Positions 48,406 through 57,580 of a stretch of DNA of 64,000 nucleotides are shown here, one piece after another (the stretch's first letter is position 1; each line of letters begins with the position of its first letter). Source of the stretch: Mycobacterium ostraviense (GTDB taxonomy: Bacteria > Actinomycetota > Actinomycetes > Mycobacteriales > Mycobacteriaceae); contig NZ_NKRE01000001.1 in assembly GCF_002705925.1 (NCBI RefSeq), positions 3,441,846 through 3,505,845 of the forward strand, written 5' to 3'. Below the pieces are notes generated by a model. The model was not told the origin of the DNA. It ran no database searches and saw only the letters and a program-made list of their open reading frames with translations. A program made the translations under genes and the position numbers.

Positions 48406-49163
48406 CAGCAGAACGCCTTGATCTCGGCGCCGGAGGCCGCCAACCGCTCCCGCACCGCGGTCGCAATCTGCACCGCACCCGGCGAATCCCCGTGCACGCA
48501 AAGCGATTCCACGGTGATGGGCAGGTAGGTGCCGTCGACCGCGGTGACTGCGCCGGTGGCCACCATGGCGACCGCGCGCTCGGCGATCGCCGTGGGGTCG
48601 GCCAGTACCGCACCGGGTTCCCGACGGGACAGCAGTTGCCCGTCGGGCCGGTAGGCGCGATCGGCGAACGCCTCGGCCACCGTGCGCAGGCCGAGGCGGT
48701 CGGCCTCTTCGAAAAACACCGAACCCGTCATACCCAGCACCGGCAGCGCCGGGTCGACCATCCGCACCGCCGCCGCCACCGCAGCTGCCTGCTCGCGGTG
48801 GGTGACGATCGTGTTGTACAGGGCGCCATGGGGTTTGACGTAGGACACCGTTGAGCCGCCGGCCTGGGCGATGGCCTGCAGCGCGCCGATCTGATACACG
48901 ATTTCGGCCAGCAGGTCCTCGGGGTCGACGTCGATGAAGCGCCTGCCGAACCCGGACAGGTCGTGGTAGCCGACCTGGGCTCCGATCCGCACGCCGCGCT
49001 CGGCGGCCGACCGGCAGACCCGCAGCAGTCCGGCCGGGTCTCCGGCGTGGAAGCCGCACGCCACGTTGGCGCTGGTGACGATCTCGAGCATGGCGTCGTC
49101 GTCACCCAGCTGCCAGGCGCCGAACCCTTCACCAAGGTCGGCATTGAGGTCGATGGAAGCCAC
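48405..49163 (-). CDS. pxpA: 5-oxoprolinase subunit A (LamB/YcsF family)
   Basis: A 252-residue LamB/YcsF TIM-barrel protein. It begins MASIDLNADLGEGFGAWQLGDD, and the family signatures are ANVACGFHAGDP, VGYHDLSGFGRRFID, VSYVKPHGALYNT and EAFADRAYRPDGQL. PxpA acts with PxpB and PxpC to cleave 5-oxoproline with ATP; neither partner is in the window. The downstream MBL-fold gene is coupled to it by a TGATG overlap. Confidence 0.9.
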   Translation of the reverse strand: MASIDLNADLGEGFGAWQLGDDDAMLEIVTSANVACGFHAGDPAGLLRVCRSAAERGVRIGAQVGYHDLSGFGRRFIDVDPEDLLAEIVYQIGALQAIAQAGGSTVSYVKPHGALYNTIVTHREQAAAVAAAVRMVDPALPVLGMTGSVFFEEADRLGLRTVAEAFADRAYRPDGQLLSRREPGAVLADPTAIAERAVAMVATGAVTAVDGTYLPITVESLCVHGDSPGAVQIATAVRERLAASGAEIKAFC

Positions 49164-49200
49164 CTGCCCAGCTTATTGCGGGATGGCCGGCGAGGCCCGG

Positions 49201-49911
49201 TCAGTGTCGAGCGGCCTTCGCCGCGATCTGCTCGGCGATGTGGACTGCCGCCGAACCCTTTTGACTGTAGGCGCACGTCGCCACGTCGATGGAGACATTG
49301 TTGCGGACGGTCAGAGCACGCTGGCAGGCCCAGCCGTCGCCGCCTTCCTGCAGTTGCGAGGCGCTGAGCGTGTCGTTTTCGGTGACGACGTCGGTGACCG
49401 TCCACACGGTGGTGGGCTCACCCGGAGCGACATCGTCGAACCGGCGATTCGAGCAGCTTTTCCAGCTCTGCACCGATGTGTTGTAGAACGGGGTTGCGTC
49501 GTGAGCGGTGGGGAAAGCGACGACCGCCTGAATGGCGTAGTGCTGGCGATTCTTCGAATCGTCGACGCTGTCGTCGAGCCGCTGGCCGCGCACCGCGGTC
49601 CAGCCGCTACCGGCGTACACGGTGTCCTGCGCCGGGCCGTCCACCGCGAGGCAATTCTTGTCGGCGACGTTCCGGCTCCAATCCCACATCGCCTTGGCCC
49701 GGTACCACACCTTCATCGACGTCGCACCCAGCTCGCTGTTGACCTGGCCCACGTCGAGCAGCAGCTCGTCGAGCGCGCTCACCGATATCGGAGTCTGGAT
49801 CGGTCCCGACGTGTCGGCCGCCACGGCGTTGCCGTCGACAGTGCTGGTGCAACCGGCGACGACGATGCACGCACCGGCCAGCGCGGCGAGCGCGGCCATC
49901 TGCTGGCGCAC
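49201..49911 (-). CDS. lppH: Lipoprotein LppH, PknH sensor-like domain
   Basis: A 236-residue lipoprotein. The signal peptide MRQQMAALAALAGACIVVAGC ends in the lipobox VAGC. The mature part resembles the extracellular sensor domain of the Ser/Thr kinase PknH (ALDELLLDVGQVNSELGATSM, YAGSGWTAVRGQRLDD) with several disulfide-type Cys. The kinase domain is absent, so it may be a stand-alone ligand-binding lipoprotein. Rv3576 equivalent. Confidence 0.9.
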   Translation of the reverse strand: MRQQMAALAALAGACIVVAGCTSTVDGNAVAADTSGPIQTPISVSALDELLLDVGQVNSELGATSMKVWYRAKAMWDWSRNVADKNCLAVDGPAQDTVYAGSGWTAVRGQRLDDSVDDSKNRQHYAIQAVVAFPTAHDATPFYNTSVQSWKSCSNRRFDDVAPGEPTTVWTVTDVVTENDTLSASQLQEGGDGWACQRALTVRNNVSIDVATCAYSQKGSAAVHIAEQIAAKAARH

Positions 49912-50085
49912 TGTCTTCTCCCCCTCGCGAACCTTGCGACGCCTGAACCTGGCTGCGGCGGCTCCCTGCCGACCGCCTCGGGACCAGGCGCGACCAGCAT
50001 AAAGGCCGCGACGTCGAGGCCGCCCGAGCCCTCGGCGTAACGGCCGCGTAGCCGCGCCGACGGAGCCGCTGTAGCCTCACCGAAC

Positions 50086-51171
50086 GTGGGCCCCACACCT
50101 CGCCGGCGGGCGACTCTGGCGTCGCTGGCTGCTGAGCTCAAGGTGTCGCGCAGCACCATTTCGAATGCGTTCAACCGACCGGATCAGCTTTCCGCCGAAC
50201 TGCGGGAGCGGGTGCTGGCCACGGCCAAGCGGATGGGTTACGCCGGACCCGACCCGGTGGCGCGATCCCTGCGGACCCGCAAAGCGGGAGCCGTCGGCTT
50301 GGTGATGGCCGAGCCGTTGACCTACTTCTTCAGCGACCCGGCGGCGCGCGATTTCGTGGCGGGGGTCGCGCAATCGTGCGAGGAGCCGGGGCAGGGCCTG
50401 CTGCTGGTAGCCGTCGGCGCCAGCCGCAGCCTCGAGGACGGCATGACCGCCGTACTCAATGCCGGGGTGGACGGCTTCGTCGTGTATTCGGTGTGCGACG
50501 ACGATCCTTACCTGCAGGTGGTTTTGCAGCGGCGGTTGCCGGTTGTGGTGGTCGACCAGCCGAAGGACCTGCCGGGAGTGTCCCGGGTCGGCATCGACGA
50601 CCGGGCGGCCATGCGCAAGGTAGCCGACTACGTGCTCGGGTTGGGGCATCGCGACATCGGGCTGCTGACCATGCGGCTGGGCCATGACCGGCGCCAGGGC
50701 CTGGTCGACGCGGAGCGGCTGAAGTCGCCGGCCTTCGACGTGCAGCGTGAGCGCATCATCGGCGTCTGGGATGCGATGACGGCAGCCGGGGTCGACCCGG
50801 ATTCGCTGACCGTGGTGGAAAGCTACGAGCACCTGCCGACGTCGGGCGGTGCTGCCGCCAAGGTGGCGCTGACGGCCAACCCGCGGATCACCGCGCTGAT
50901 GTGCACCGCCGACATCTTGGCGCTGTCGGCCATGGATTACCTTCGCGGACACGGCATTTACGTGCCGGGTCAAATGACGGTGACGGGGTTCGACGGAGTA
51001 CCGGAAGCGATCAGCCGCGGGCTCACCACGGTGTCGCAGCCGAGTCTGCAGAAGGGCCGACGGGCCGGTGAACTGCTGCATCAGCCACCGCGGTCCGGTC
51101 TGCCCGTCGTCGAACTGCTCGCTACCGAGCTGATCCGGGGCCGTACCTGCGGGCCGCCCGCTTGGGCTTAG
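50086..51171 (+). CDS. LacI-family transcriptional regulator (Rv3575c-like)
   Basis: A 361-residue regulator. The N-terminal helix-turn-helix is TLASLAAELKVSRSTISNAFNRPDQLS, with the hinge helix at RVLATAKRMGYAGPDPVARSLR. A periplasmic-binding-protein-like sugar or effector domain follows (GAVGLVMAEPLTYFF to VTGFDGVPEAI). The GTG start is at 50086. The ligand is unknown. It is convergent with kstR; the stop codons are only 5 bp apart. Confidence 0.9.
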   Translation: MGPTPRRRATLASLAAELKVSRSTISNAFNRPDQLSAELRERVLATAKRMGYAGPDPVARSLRTRKAGAVGLVMAEPLTYFFSDPAARDFVAGVAQSCEEPGQGLLLVAVGASRSLEDGMTAVLNAGVDGFVVYSVCDDDPYLQVVLQRRLPVVVVDQPKDLPGVSRVGIDDRAAMRKVADYVLGLGHRDIGLLTMRLGHDRRQGLVDAERLKSPAFDVQRERIIGVWDAMTAAGVDPDSLTVVESYEHLPTSGGAAAKVALTANPRITALMCTADILALSAMDYLRGHGIYVPGQMTVTGFDGVPEAISRGLTTVSQPSLQKGRRAGELLHQPPRSGLPVVELLATELIRGRTCGPPAWA

Positions 51172-51176
51172 CTTGT

Positions 51177-51839
51177 TTAGCCGCTTTCCTGGCCACCGAG
51201 CAACAACCGCACGGCGAGGTCCAGCCGCTTGCTGACGTCGGTGGCCGACGCGCGACGGGTAAGCCACGCAAGCAGATTCGACAACCACACATCCGATATC
51301 ACCCGGGCGATGTGGTACTGATCCTCGCTCGGCTCACCGTCGGCCATGGCGCGGGCGAACATGCTGTCGATGAGTTTCTCCACGTGGTCGACCTCGCTGG
51401 CCGCCGAAGCGTCGGCGAAGACGTAGGCACGCGTCATCGCCTCGGTGAGCAACGGATTGCGCTGCATCGCGCGATTGAGCTTGCCGACCATGAAGCTCAG
51501 CCGCTGATATGGAGTGCCGCCGGCCAGCGCGGAGCGGTCGGTCTTGGCGTCGATGCGGCTGAATTCCCGGCCCAGCGCCGACACCAGCAGATGCACCTTC
51601 GACGGGAAGTACCGGTACAGCGTGCCGACCGCGACGTCGGCCCGATCGGCGACCGCGCGCATCTGCACCGCCTCGTAACCGCCCTTCGACGCGATGGCCA
51701 TGGTGGCATCCAGGATGCGCTTGCGACGCTCTCGCTGCGCCTCCGAACCCAGCTCGGACTCAGCCAATACGGCCACGTTCATGACCTCGCGCGGTTGAGT
51801 GTCAGAAACGCGGCCCGGACTCGTGTTCGCTGCAGACAT
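51177..51839 (-). CDS. kstR: HTH-type repressor KstR
   Basis: A 220-residue TetR-family repressor of the cholesterol catabolic regulon, released by steroid-CoA thioesters. The helix-turn-helix is MRAVADRADVAVGTLYRYFPSKVHLLV. The ATG at 51839 (MSAANTSPG) gives a protein of about 220 residues; a shorter start at 51782 (MNVAVLAESELG) is also used in annotations. The gene is divergent from fadE34, with a perfect KstR operator between them, so both are probably auto- and co-regulated. Rv3574 equivalent. Confidence 0.94.
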   Translation of the reverse strand: MSAANTSPGRVSDTQPREVMNVAVLAESELGSEAQRERRKRILDATMAIASKGGYEAVQMRAVADRADVAVGTLYRYFPSKVHLLVSALGREFSRIDAKTDRSALAGGTPYQRLSFMVGKLNRAMQRNPLLTEAMTRAYVFADASAASEVDHVEKLIDSMFARAMADGEPSEDQYHIARVISDVWLSNLLAWLTRRASATDVSKRLDLAVRLLLGGQESG

Positions 51840-51977
51840 GTAACGCGCAACTCCTCTCCCGGGCGGTTCGCCAAACGATACGCATGCTGTGCGTGAATTT
51901 CCCACCTCCCGGTCGCGGCGACAACGTCGTGTACTGGCCTAATAGCCGTCGACTTGACGGTTGATCATTTTCACTAT

Positions 51978-51991
51978 TAGAACACGTTCTA
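51978..51991. promoter_or_regulatory. KstR operator
   Basis: TAGAACACGTTCTA is a perfect 14-bp palindrome matching the known KstR consensus TnnAACnnGTTnnA. It sits between kstR and fadE34, consistent with autoregulation of kstR and control of fadE34. Confidence 0.88.
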
Positions 51992-52054
51992 GTGGCTGTG
52001 AATGTTCCTCGGACGTTTCCGGCCAGGTGAATTTCCCGACGGGAAGGGCTGAAG

Positions 52055-54214
52055 GTGGTAGCGACCGTCACCGACGAACAATTCGCGGCTCGCGAGTTGG
52101 TGCGCGACTGGGCTCGCACTTCGGCCTCCGGAGAGGCTGCGACAGCCGCCACCCGCCAAGTCGAGCAAGGCGACCCCGACGCCTGGCGACCGGTGTTCGC
52201 GGGTCTAGCCGAATTGGGACTGTTCGGCGTTGCCGTCCCAGAGGATCGCGGCGGTGCCGGCGGCAGCATCGAGGACCTGTGCGCCATGGTCGAAGAGGCC
52301 GCCAAGGCTTTGGTGCCGGGGCCGGTGGCGACCACCGCGCTGGCCGGCCTGGTGGTGCCGGATCCCGAATTGCTGACCGCACTGACCGCCGGCGAACGCG
52401 TCGCCGGGCTCGCGCTGGAAGGCGATGTGCGGTTCGACGCCCAGGCCCGACGAGTATCGGGCACGGTTCCGTGGCTACTGGGCGCCGTCGCCGACGCCGT
52501 GCTGCTGTTGCCGGCCGAGGGCAGGTGGCTGCTGGTCGATGCCGCCGGCGACGGCGTGCAGCTGGAGCCGTTGCGGGCCACCGATTTTTCGCGGCCGTTG
52601 GCGAAAGTGGTGTTGACTTCGGCGCCGGTGGCGCCGGTGGCGCCGGTGGCGCCGCTGGCGCCGGCGGCCGTGATCGCCGATTCCCGGGAGCGCGTCGAGA
52701 ACCTGGCCGCCACCCTGCTGGCCGCCGAGGCCGCCGGAGTGACCCGCTGGGCGCTGGACACCGCGGTGGCCTACGCCAAGGTTCGTGAGCAGTTCGGCAA
52801 GCCGATCGGCAGCTTCCAGGCCGTCAAACACCTGTGTGCGGAAATGCTGTGCCGCGCCGAGCAGGCCGAGGTGGCCGCCGCGGATGCGGCCCGGGCCGCC
52901 GGGGACCCCGACGACCGCCAGTTCGCCATCGCGGCCGCCGTAGCCGCCGGCCTCGGTATCGCCGCCGCCAAAGCCAACGTCAAAGACTGCATCCAGGTGC
53001 TCGGCGGCATCGGCTGCACCTGGGAGCACGATGCGCACCTGTACCTGCGCCGGGCCCACGCCAACGCCCGGTTCCTCGGTGGTGCCGAGCGCTGGCTGCG
53101 CCGTGTCGCCGCGCTCACCCGCGACGGCGTTCGCCGCCGGCTGACTATCGACCTGACCGGGGTGCAGGAGCTGCAACCCGAGATCGCCGCCGCGGTAGCC
53201 GAAGTCGCGGCGTTGCCGGAAGAGAAGCGGCAGCCTGCCCTGGCCGATGCCGGGCTGTTGGCCCCACACTGGCCGCCGCCGTATGGGCGCGGCGCGTTCG
53301 CGGCCGAGCAGTTGCTGATCGATCAGGAGATGGCGGCAGCCGGTGTGGTGCGGCCGGATTTGGTGATCGGCTGGTGGGCGGTGCCGACCATTCTCGAGCA
53401 TGGCACACCCGAACAAATCGAGCGTTTCGTACCGGCTACCCTGCGCGGCGAAGTCCTTTGGTGCCAGCTGTTTTCCGAACCGGGCGCCGGTTCCGACCTG
53501 GCATCGCTGCGCACCAAGGCGGTGCGCGCGGACGGCGGTTGGCTGCTGACCGGGCAGAAGGTGTGGACGTCCAAGGCGCACCTGGCCAGTTGGGGGGTGT
53601 GCCTGGCGCGGACCGACCCGGACGCTCCAAAGCACAAGGGCATCACCTACTTTCTGGTGGACATGACATCGCCCGGGATCGAGATCCGGCCGCTGCGCGA
53701 GATCACCGGCGACGCGCTGTTCAACGAGGTCTTTCTGGACAACGTATTCGTGCCGGACGAGATGGTGGTCGGCGCGGTCAACGACGGCTGGCGGCTGGCG
53801 CGCACCACGCTGGCCAACGAGCGGGTGGCGATGGCCACCGGCACCGCGCTGGGTAATCCCATGGAGAAGCTGCTCGAGGTGCTGTCCGAGACGGAGCCCG
53901 ACGTCGCCCAGCAGGATCGGCTGGCGAGGTTGATCGTCATTGCTCAATGTGGTGCGCTGCTGGATCAGCGCATCGCCCAGCTGGCCGTCGGCGGACAGGA
54001 TCCGGGCGCCCAATCCAGCGTGCGCAAACTCATCGGGGTTCGCTACCGCCAGGCGCTGGCCGAATTCACGATGGACGTGTCCGAGGGCGGCGGCCTCGTG
54101 GAAAACCAAGCGGTATACGACTTCCTCAACACTCGCTGCCTCACCATCGCCGGCGGTACCGAGCAGATACTGCTCACGCTGGCCGCCGAGCGGCTGCTTG
54201 GCCTGCCGCGCTAA
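52055..54214 (+). CDS. fadE34: Two-domain acyl-CoA dehydrogenase FadE34
   Basis: A 719-residue fusion of two acyl-CoA dehydrogenase domains: an N-terminal copy (about residues 1-365) and a C-terminal copy (about 375-719) with RGEVLWCQLFSEPGAGSDLASLRTKAV and IAGGTEQILLTLAAERLLGLPR. In M. tuberculosis FadE34 (ChsE3) desaturates the 24-carbon steroid side-chain CoA thioester in cholesterol breakdown. A stretch at 52622-52660 encodes APVAPVAPVAPLAP, an expanded in-frame 9-bp repeat in the first domain. A GTG start is used. It lies under the KstR operator. Confidence 0.9.
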   Translation: MVATVTDEQFAARELVRDWARTSASGEAATAATRQVEQGDPDAWRPVFAGLAELGLFGVAVPEDRGGAGGSIEDLCAMVEEAAKALVPGPVATTALAGLVVPDPELLTALTAGERVAGLALEGDVRFDAQARRVSGTVPWLLGAVADAVLLLPAEGRWLLVDAAGDGVQLEPLRATDFSRPLAKVVLTSAPVAPVAPVAPLAPAAVIADSRERVENLAATLLAAEAAGVTRWALDTAVAYAKVREQFGKPIGSFQAVKHLCAEMLCRAEQAEVAAADAARAAGDPDDRQFAIAAAVAAGLGIAAAKANVKDCIQVLGGIGCTWEHDAHLYLRRAHANARFLGGAERWLRRVAALTRDGVRRRLTIDLTGVQELQPEIAAAVAEVAALPEEKRQPALADAGLLAPHWPPPYGRGAFAAEQLLIDQEMAAAGVVRPDLVIGWWAVPTILEHGTPEQIERFVPATLRGEVLWCQLFSEPGAGSDLASLRTKAVRADGGWLLTGQKVWTSKAHLASWGVCLARTDPDAPKHKGITYFLVDMTSPGIEIRPLREITGDALFNEVFLDNVFVPDEMVVGAVNDGWRLARTTLANERVAMATGTALGNPMEKLLEVLSETEPDVAQQDRLARLIVIAQCGALLDQRIAQLAVGGQDPGAQSSVRKLIGVRYRQALAEFTMDVSEGGGLVENQAVYDFLNTRCLTIAGGTEQILLTLAAERLLGLPR

Positions 54215-54253
54215 GTACCCGTCGCCGGTTCGCGGAGCTGGCAGCCATCGCAC

Positions 54254-54280
54254 CCGTCCGGGGCGGCCGTGTCTCCGAAT
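54254..54280 (+). promoter_or_regulatory. Putative SigK promoter of mpt83
   Basis: CCGTCC (54254-54259) and CGAAT (54276-54280) are 16 bp apart and resemble the SigK pattern of CCATCC then CGAAT. The same CTCCGAAT and spacing occur before mpt70. In M. tuberculosis SigK controls both genes. Confidence 0.6.
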
Positions 54281-54339
54281 GGCTTATGTCCGACAGGAGC
54301 GGCACACGGCCGTCTGGTGACGAAGGAGTCGAAACGCAC

Positions 54340-55005
54340 ATGATGAACGCTTGGGCCAGAACAGTCGCGGCGACTAGCCTCGCGGCGATCGCAATCGGGG
54401 GTTTCGCCGCTTGTTCGAGCAACAAGTCGGCCAGTGGGCCGTCGACGAGCAGCAGCGCGCCGACCAGCATGGCGGCACCCGCGTCGACGTCGGCGATGGC
54501 TGATCCGGCGGCCGACCTTATCGGTACGGGCTGCTCGGAGTACGCCAAGCAGAATCCCAGCGGTCCTGGATCGGTAGCCGGCATGGCGCAGGATCCGGTG
54601 GCGACCGCGGCGTCGAACAACCCGATGTTGACGACGCTCACGTCGGCGCTGTCGGGCAAACTGAACCCGAACGTGAACCTGGTCGACACCCTCAACAGCG
54701 GCCAGTACACGGTGTTCGCGCCCACCAACGCGGCCTTCGACAAGCTGCCCGCGGCCACGGTCGATCAGCTGAAGACGGACTCACAGTTGCTGAGCAGCAT
54801 CCTGACCTATCACGTGGTGCAAGGTCAGGCGAGCCCGAGCAAGATCGACGGCTCGCACAAGACCCTGCAAGGGGCCAACGTGACCGTGACCGGCCAAGGT
54901 AACGACCTGAAGGTCAATGGTGCGGGGCTGGTATGCGGTGGCGTGCGCACCGCCAACGCGACCGTGTACATGATTGACACGGTGTTGATGCCGCCGAGCC
55001 AGTAG
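54340..55005 (+). CDS. mpt83: Cell-surface lipoprotein MPT83 (fasciclin domain)
   Basis: A 221-residue surface lipoprotein. The signal peptide ends in the lipobox FAAC, and a Ser/Ala-rich linker follows. A single fasciclin (FAS1) domain runs from about residue 85 to 221, with VNLVDTLNSGQYTVFAPTNAAF and LTYHVVQGQ as its signatures. The start MMNAWARTVAATS is one of two ATGs (54340/54343), with SD GAAGGAG 11 bp before. It is the first gene of the mpt83-dipZ-mpt70 locus and an immunodominant antigen in M. bovis and M. tuberculosis. A hairpin terminator follows. Confidence 0.93.
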   Translation: MMNAWARTVAATSLAAIAIGGFAACSSNKSASGPSTSSSAPTSMAAPASTSAMADPAADLIGTGCSEYAKQNPSGPGSVAGMAQDPVATAASNNPMLTTLTSALSGKLNPNVNLVDTLNSGQYTVFAPTNAAFDKLPAATVDQLKTDSQLLSSILTYHVVQGQASPSKIDGSHKTLQGANVTVTGQGNDLKVNGAGLVCGGVRTANATVYMIDTVLMPPSQ

Positions 55006-55017
55006 GCTCGCCGAACC

Positions 55018-55047
55018 AGGAAAGCCCGGCTGCGGCCGGGCTTTCCT
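55018..55047 (+). terminator. Hairpin terminator after mpt83
   Basis: Perfect 13-bp arms AGGAAAGCCCGGC (55018-55030) and its complement (55035-55047) have a 4-bp loop, 12 bp after the mpt83 stop. It should separate mpt83 from dipZ. Confidence 0.85.
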
Positions 55048-55098
55048 CGTTGCGGGGCCGGCACCAATCCGAGCCGGCAGCGGCGCCGAATACCAAAC

Positions 55099-56853
55099 AT
55101 GTTGACACTAACGCTGATCGGCTTGGTCGGGGGCCTCATCACCGGCGTATCACCGTGCATCCTCCCGGTGCTGCCGGTGATCTTCTTCGCGGGCGCGCAG
55201 CGCGGCAGCCCAGAGTTGGCCGCGCAGAACGATTCTGGCGGCGACGTCGTGGTGGCGACGAAACCGCGACGCGGGCTCTCGGAGACGTTGCGCCCCTACC
55301 GGGTGATCGGCGGCCTGGTGTTCAGCTTCAGTGTGGTCACTTTGACCGGCTCGGCACTGCTGTCGCTGCTGCATCTACCGCAGGACGCGATTCGCTGGGT
55401 CGCGTTGGTCGCATTGGTCGCGATCGGGCTGGGCCTGATGTTTCCCACGGTCGAGCAGTTGCTGGAACGGCCGTTCTCACGGATCCCGCAAAAGCAGGTC
55501 GGCAACCGCGGCAACGGTTTTGGCCTGGGGCTGGCGTTGGGTGTGCTCTACGTCCCCTGCGCGGGGCCGGTGCTTGCCGCGATCGTGGTGGCCGGGGCGA
55601 CGGCGCAAATCGGTGTCGGCACAGTCGTTCTCACACTGGCTTTCGCGGCCGGCGCCGCGTTGCCGTTGCTGTTCTTCGCGCTGGCCGGCAAGCGGGTGGC
55701 CGAGCGGGTGAGTGCGTTTCGGCGTCGGCAGCGGGAAATCCGGGTTGCGGCGGGAATTGTGACGATTCTGCTCGCGGTTGCGCTGGTGTTCAACCTGCCC
55801 GCGGTGCTGCAGCGTGCCATTCCCGACTACACCAGCTCGCTGCAGGACAGACTGGGCAGTGATCAGCAGATCCGGGAAAAGCTCAACCTCGGCGGCATCG
55901 TCAACGACCAGAACGCGCAGCTGTCGAATTGCAGCAACGGCGGCAGAAAATTCGAAAACTGCGGCACAGCACCAGATCTCAAGGGTATTGCCGGCTGGCT
56001 GAATACACCCGGCGGCCAACCGCTCGACCTGCGATCGCTGCGCGGCAAGGTGGTCCTGGTCGACTTCTGGGCCTACTCCTGCATCAATTGCCAACGGGCC
56101 ATCCCGCACGTCATCGGCTGGTACAACGCATACCGGGACCAGGGTTTCGAGGTCATCGGAGTCCACACACCGGAGTACGCATTCGAGAAGGTGCCCGGCA
56201 ACCTCGCCAAGGGCGCCGCCGACCTGGACATCAAATACCCGGTCGCGCTGGACAACAACTACTCCACCTGGACCAATTACCGAAACCGATACTGGCCCGC
56301 GGAATATCTGATCGACGCCACCGGCAACGTGCGACACATCAAGTTCGGCGAAGGCGACTACGACGTCACCGAGAACCTGATCAGGCAGTTGCTCGTCAAT
56401 GCCGATCCCGGGGTCAAACTCCCAGCGCCGGTGGACGCGACCGACCTCACCCCGCGGCAACAAACCACTCCCGAGACCTATTTCGGGGTCGGCAAGGTGG
56501 TCAACTACGGCGGCGGCGGTCAGTACGACGAAGGCTCAGCGACATTCGACTATCCGCCAGCCCTGGCCGCAGACAGTTTTGCGCTGCGCGGGCCATGGTC
56601 CCTGGACTACCAAGGGGCGACGGCCGAAAGCGATGAGTCGAGCATCAAACTCAACTACCACGCCAAGAACGTCTACGTCGTCGTCGGCGGAACCGGAACC
56701 CTCACGGTGACCCGGAACGGCCAGACCACCACGGTGCCGATCAGCGGACCGCCGACGTCGCACCAGATCGTCGGCGGCGACCGGGTCGAGAGCGGCACCG
56801 TGGAGGTGCGTCCCACCAAGGGGCTGCAGCTGTACTCCTTAACCTATGGCTGA
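55099..56853 (+). CDS. dipZ: Cytochrome c biogenesis/thiol-disulfide protein DipZ
   Basis: A 584-residue fusion. Residues 1-245 are a CcdA/DsbD-like membrane domain with redox Cys at about 20 (GVSPCILPVLP) and 154 (VLYVPCAGP). Residues about 290-430 are a thioredoxin fold with the C328-I-N-C331 active site in AYSCINCQRAIPHV. The rest is a beta-rich carbohydrate-binding-like domain (NYGGGGQYDEGSATFDYPP). It carries electrons across the membrane to folding or redox partners, possibly including MPT70/MPT83. The M. tuberculosis protein is annotated about 110 residues longer at the N-terminus. Confidence 0.92.
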   Translation: MLTLTLIGLVGGLITGVSPCILPVLPVIFFAGAQRGSPELAAQNDSGGDVVVATKPRRGLSETLRPYRVIGGLVFSFSVVTLTGSALLSLLHLPQDAIRWVALVALVAIGLGLMFPTVEQLLERPFSRIPQKQVGNRGNGFGLGLALGVLYVPCAGPVLAAIVVAGATAQIGVGTVVLTLAFAAGAALPLLFFALAGKRVAERVSAFRRRQREIRVAAGIVTILLAVALVFNLPAVLQRAIPDYTSSLQDRLGSDQQIREKLNLGGIVNDQNAQLSNCSNGGRKFENCGTAPDLKGIAGWLNTPGGQPLDLRSLRGKVVLVDFWAYSCINCQRAIPHVIGWYNAYRDQGFEVIGVHTPEYAFEKVPGNLAKGAADLDIKYPVALDNNYSTWTNYRNRYWPAEYLIDATGNVRHIKFGEGDYDVTENLIRQLLVNADPGVKLPAPVDATDLTPRQQTTPETYFGVGKVVNYGGGGQYDEGSATFDYPPALAADSFALRGPWSLDYQGATAESDESSIKLNYHAKNVYVVVGGTGTLTVTRNGQTTTVPISGPPTSHQIVGGDRVESGTVEVRPTKGLQLYSLTYG

Positions 56854-56867
56854 TTTTCGGTGATAGC

Positions 56868-56894
56868 CAATCCAAAACCGGTGCGGCTCCGAAT
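56868..56894 (+). promoter_or_regulatory. Putative SigK promoter of mpt70
   Basis: CAATCC (56868-56873) and CGAAT (56890-56894) have a 16-bp spacer and share CTCCGAAT with the mpt83 upstream region. The pair lies about 70 bp before the mpt70 ATG. Confidence 0.6.
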
Positions 56895-56965
56895 CACCAA
56901 TGTCCGGCATGAATCAGACGGCACAACAAAGTCGTCGTCGACAACACTGAAGGAGCCGATTAGCG

Positions 56966-57541
56966 ATGAAAAGTTCAATTGCAGCAACGGGTTTGGTGGC
57001 CGCGGCTGTCGTGGGTCTTGCCGTGGCCACCGCGCCAAGTGCCGCCGCGGCTGATTTGGTCGGGCCGGGATGCGCGGATTACGCGGCCGCCAACCCCAGC
57101 GGCCCGGCATCGGTGGAGGGCATGTCGCAGGTTCCGGTGGCGGTGGCGGCTTCCAACAATCCGATGCTCACGACACTGACGTCGGCGGTGTCCGGCAAGC
57201 TCAACCCGCAGGTGAACCTGGTCGACACGCTCAACAATGGGCAGTACACCGTGTTCGCGCCGACCGATGCCGCATTCGGCAAGCTGCCGGCGTCGACGAT
57301 CGACCAGCTCAAGACCGATTCAAACCTGCTGAGCCGCATCCTGACCTACCACGTGGTGCAAGGTCAGCTGAGCCCGGCCAAGGTGGTCGGCCCGCACAAG
57401 ACGCTGCAGGGAGCCAACGTCATGGTCAACGGTCAGGGCAACAGCCTGAGCGTCAACAACGCCGGCGTGGTCTGCGGCGGGGTACCCACCGCCAACGCGA
57501 CGGTGTACCTGATCGACACCGTGTTGATGCCACCGGCGTAG
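56966..57541 (+). CDS. mpt70: Secreted antigen MPT70 (fasciclin domain)
   Basis: A 191-residue secreted protein. The signal peptide MKSSIAATGLVAAAVVGLAVATAPSAAAA is followed by ADLVGPGC and one FAS1 domain (VNLVDTLNNGQYTVFAPTDAAF, ILTYHVVQGQ). It lacks a lipobox, so it is released rather than anchored, in contrast to MPT83, with which it shares about the same FAS1 sequence. It probably arose by duplication. A terminator hairpin follows at 57581. Confidence 0.94.
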   Translation: MKSSIAATGLVAAAVVGLAVATAPSAAAADLVGPGCADYAAANPSGPASVEGMSQVPVAVAASNNPMLTTLTSAVSGKLNPQVNLVDTLNNGQYTVFAPTDAAFGKLPASTIDQLKTDSNLLSRILTYHVVQGQLSPAKVVGPHKTLQGANVMVNGQGNSLSVNNAGVVCGGVPTANATVYLIDTVLMPPA

Positions 57542-57580
57542 TTGCGCCGCAGCAAGCCACCCAGCACTGCTGATGGGATC

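Noticed and set aside
52475..54253. 592-residue open frame on the minus strand
   Set aside because: Entirely antisense to fadE34; its length comes from GC-rich codon bias and the protein has no family features.
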